A stretch of 64,000 nt of DNA from the NCBI RefSeq assembly GCF_900113005.1, contig NZ_FONW01000001.1:248001-312000 (forward strand). The letters are read 5' to 3'. Made by a program: the position numbers and the translations under genes. Below, piece by piece: positions 61,875 through 64,000 of the stretch. Below the pieces are notes generated by a model. It had not been told where the DNA came from. It did not search any database and saw nothing but the letters and a program-made list of their open reading frames with translations. Source of the DNA: Sunxiuqinia elliptica (lineage in GTDB: Bacteria > Bacteroidota > Bacteroidia > Bacteroidales > Prolixibacteraceae). Position 1 is the stretch's first letter. Every line of letters begins with the position of its first letter.

Positions 61875-63509
61875 CTATTTTGTTACAGCAATTAACTGGC
61901 TAAACTGTTTTTTTGAATTTGACAGGCGAATCGCCTCTTTTAGGGTTTCATCGATCTCCCTGATAATCGGGAAGAATCCTTCTTCACCAATCATGTTTCG
62001 GGCAATGTAAGCTTTTACTTGAGTTTCAATTATCTTACCACTGGTAGCTAAGCCTTTGGCATCTTCTTTGACCCCTTTTTTGTTGGCATAAGCTACAAAT
62101 TGTCTCAAAATATCTTGCTGATGCAGGTAATCTGCCAGCTCGTTGGCTGTTCCAAACCCACTCAACTGATCCCGGTTCTCATCAGTATATTCAAATGCAA
62201 AATGATAGACTAAAGCCTTCTGGGTGATTTTTGAATAGTAAGCAGAATAACCGGCCGTATCGGCAGGGACAAAGTAATCTGGCATAATTCCACCACCACC
62301 ATAAACGATTCGGCCATGGGCTGTTTCATACTTCAGTGAATCTGCAAACTGGATGCTATCTGCCACCTGGAACTCGCCATGCTCTGCACGGTCAATGATA
62401 TCGTGATAGTAACTCATATTACCATCAACATACGATTTCTGAATGCTTCTTCCACTCGGCGTATAATAACGTGCAACCGTCAGACGCAAAGCTGACCCAT
62501 CATTAAACGGAATTTGTTCCTGAACCAGTCCTTTTCCAAATGAACGACGACCAACCACAATACCTCGATCATTATCCTGAATTGCACCAGCAAAAATCTC
62601 ACTGGCCGAAGCTGAATATTCGTCAATTAGCACAATGACATCCTTATCTAAAGCAATCCCACTTTTCGTGGCAGAGTAAGTCTTACGAGGCTGCGAATTT
62701 CCTTCGGTATACACAATCAAATTGCCTTCTGGTAAAAATTCATTCACCATGCTGACGACAGCCATCAGGTAGCCCCCCGGATTTCCTCTTAAATCAACAA
62801 TGAACTTTTCGGCTCCGGCTTTATTCAGCTTCGAAATTGCATTGATAAACTCATCGTAGGTTTTCTCTGCAAATCGATTGACTTTTACAAAACCCGTTGT
62901 TTCATCAATCATATAACTAACATCGATACTATAAATAGGAATATCACCACGCGTAATTTCATAAAGAATCAGGTCGGCAATTCCTTTTCGCTTAATACCA
63001 ACTTTAACGATCGTGCCTTTTTCGCCGCGCAGAATGGAAAGGACATCTTCATTCTCCACATCAACTCCTGCAATGACTGAGTCATTTACGGTTACAATGC
63101 GGTCTCCAGGCAAAATTCCTAGTTTATAAGAAGGGCCTCCGGAAACGACGTCCACAACCTGAACGGTATCGTTATGAATAGAAAACTGCACGCCTATACC
63201 ACCAAAATTTCCTTGCATCTCTTCATGCACCTCCTGCATGTCTCGCGCAGGAATGTACGCCGTGTGCGGATCGAGATTCTTCAAAAGCTCAGGAATGGTC
63301 TTTTCTACCAACTCATCCGTCTCAACAGAATCAACATAGGCATGATTAATCAAATCGACAATCGCACTTAATTTGTTGACTTTGGGTGGTGAAAAATTCT
63401 GTCCAGCAGGTGTCTGAATCCGACTCAGGCTATTTCCCAACACAATGCCAACAATTACTGAAACAGCAATTAGAATTGGCAGGTATATGGCTATCTGTTT
63501 TCTGTTCAT
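61875..63509 (-). CDS. S41 family C-terminal processing protease, second copy
   Basis: This 544-aa exported protease has an N-terminal membrane segment (about residues 7-25), a PDZ domain (about 90-165, with GNFGGIGVQFSIHNDTVQV), and the S41 domain with the Ser in YSASASEIFAG and the Lys in GRRSFGKGLVQEQ, the Ser-Lys dyad of CtpA-type enzymes. It differs from the copy at 16626-18374 in its C-terminal region and is about 40 residues shorter. It lies 10 bases after the dCMP deaminase gene, an arrangement common in Bacteroidota. The substrate proteins are unknown. Confidence 0.92.
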   Translation of the reverse strand: MNRKQIAIYLPILIAVSVIVGIVLGNSLSRIQTPAGQNFSPPKVNKLSAIVDLINHAYVDSVETDELVEKTIPELLKNLDPHTAYIPARDMQEVHEEMQGNFGGIGVQFSIHNDTVQVVDVVSGGPSYKLGILPGDRIVTVNDSVIAGVDVENEDVLSILRGEKGTIVKVGIKRKGIADLILYEITRGDIPIYSIDVSYMIDETTGFVKVNRFAEKTYDEFINAISKLNKAGAEKFIVDLRGNPGGYLMAVVSMVNEFLPEGNLIVYTEGNSQPRKTYSATKSGIALDKDVIVLIDEYSASASEIFAGAIQDNDRGIVVGRRSFGKGLVQEQIPFNDGSALRLTVARYYTPSGRSIQKSYVDGNMSYYHDIIDRAEHGEFQVADSIQFADSLKYETAHGRIVYGGGGIMPDYFVPADTAGYSAYYSKITQKALVYHFAFEYTDENRDQLSGFGTANELADYLHQQDILRQFVAYANKKGVKEDAKGLATSGKIIETQVKAYIARNMIGEEGFFPIIREIDETLKEAIRLSNSKKQFSQLIAVTK

Positions 63510-63519
63510 CGCTTTTTAC

Positions 63520-63945
63520 TTATTCATCTGTTTCTACCTGAACAATCTCGATATTGGCTCGTTTCAACAAACTAATTCCGTCTTCGAGCCGGTAGTTGTC
63601 CGTAAAGACCACGCGTTTAATTCCTGCCTGAATAATAAGCTTTGCACACTCCAAACAAGGCGAAGAAGTAACGTACAAAGTAGCACCATCGCTGCTGTTG
63701 TTCGATTTTGCTACCTTCGTAATCGCGTTGGCTTCTGCATGAAGAACATAAGGCTTGGTTTTATTGTTTTCGTCCTCGCAAATATTCTCAAAGCCCGATG
63801 GTGTTCCATTATACCCATCAGAGATAATCATCTTGTCTTTTACCAAGATAGCTCCCACCTGACGCCGTTTACAATAAGAATTCTGAGCCCAAATATTAGC
63901 CATTTTCAGGTAACGCTGATCAAGTAAATATTGCTTCTTTTCCAT
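63520..63945 (-). CDS. dCMP deaminase family protein (ComEB-type)
   Basis: This 141-aa zinc hydrolase of the cytidine/deoxycytidylate deaminase superfamily probably converts dCMP to dUMP for thymidylate synthesis. It shows the zinc and catalytic motifs HAEANAI (His and the proton-shuttling Glu) and PCLECAK (two Cys ligands), and an N-terminal SYCKRRQVGAILVKDKMII with another possible Cys site typical of dCMP deaminases. It begins at ATG 63945 and is followed 10 bases later by the S41 protease gene. Confidence 0.92.
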   Translation of the reverse strand: MEKKQYLLDQRYLKMANIWAQNSYCKRRQVGAILVKDKMIISDGYNGTPSGFENICEDENNKTKPYVLHAEANAITKVAKSNNSSDGATLYVTSSPCLECAKLIIQAGIKRVVFTDNYRLEDGISLLKRANIEIVQVETDE

Positions 63946-63968
63946 CTTAAAGTCGTGATTTAATTGTT

Positions 63969-63976
63969 CAAAAGTA
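63969..63976 (-). promoter_or_regulatory. Promoter -7 box for the dCMP deaminase/protease unit
   Basis: TACTTTTG on the minus strand fits TAnnTTTG, 23 bases before the ATG at 63945. The -33 region falls at the window edge and shows no TTG. Confidence 0.45.
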
Positions 63977-64000
63977 ATAAATCATCAGTCTTGAAGTACC

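Overview
The window is chromosomal core DNA from a member of the Bacteroidota, most likely a marine or sediment Marinilabiliales/Prolixibacteraceae-type organism (the family-level placement is inference). The supporting signs are promoters with the Bacteroidota -7 box TAnnTTTG, the type IX secretion protein PorZ, paired TonB receptor and DUF4249 lipoprotein genes, DUF2807 proteins, a bactofilin next to AtpZ, a three-subunit succinate dehydrogenase/fumarate reductase in C-A-B order, and a primase of the Bacteroidota type. No insertion sequence, prophage, CRISPR array or rRNA operon is visible. One tRNA, Arg(CCU), is present.

Layout. 1-6.3 kb: end of a PHP histidinol phosphatase, dxs, an orphan sensor kinase, DUF177-rpmF-fabH and a MaoC-type dehydratase. 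6.4-12.5 kb: bactofilin, AtpZ, a small AtpI-like protein and atpB-E-F-H-A-G; atpD and atpC are absent, so the ATP synthase genes are split. 12.6-16.1 kb (minus): sdhCAB. 16.4-22.7 kb: tRNA, a CtpA-type protease, DUF523, 3-methyladenine glycosylase, and the translation genes rplM-rpsI-rpsB-tsf. 22.7-29 kb: two DUF2807 proteins, coaX, a membrane-tethered receiver protein, a degenerate GIY-YIG protein, a SPOR lipoprotein, and an aminotransferase homologue that has lost its PLP lysine. 28.3-32 kb: rdgB-porZ-recO. 32-37 kb: an AlkD-like protein, a lone ABC ATPase, and a two-gene unit of a Tat-exported Gfo/Idh/MocA oxidoreductase with a tetraheme cytochrome fused to a SUMF1-like domain. 37-42.5 kb: comF, DUF4249/TonB pair, a small beta-barrel protein and a zinc-less sirtuin. 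42.8-46.4 kb: dnaG, a pyridoxamine-oxidase-fold protein and an epimerase. 46.5-48.9 kb: ROK kinase plus sugar MFS importer. 49.5-58.1 kb: PpsR-like regulator, katG, ilvE, DUF2797, HAD hydrolase, YidE/YbjL-type transporter, PepE. 58.3-64 kb (minus): ECF sigma, anti-sigma-like protein and two paralogous outer-membrane proteins, then a second S41 protease and dCMP deaminase.

Working groups. Energy metabolism is represented by the F1Fo rotor/stator set and the quinone-linked succinate/fumarate complex. The ROK kinase and the FHS-type importer form a sugar uptake and phosphorylation pair. The sigma/anti-sigma/two-barrel cluster looks like an envelope-response locus. The most unusual locus is 33.8-36.7 kb: an exported Rossmann oxidoreductase directly downstream of a membrane-anchored tetraheme cytochrome whose C-terminal half is a formylglycine-generating-enzyme fold lacking the catalytic cysteines. 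Three other proteins (the aminotransferase, the GIY-YIG protein and the sirtuin) keep the fold of a known enzyme but lack canonical catalytic or metal-binding residues. Start codons were revised wherever the longest open frame ran upstream of a promoter box or of the family's usual N-terminus.
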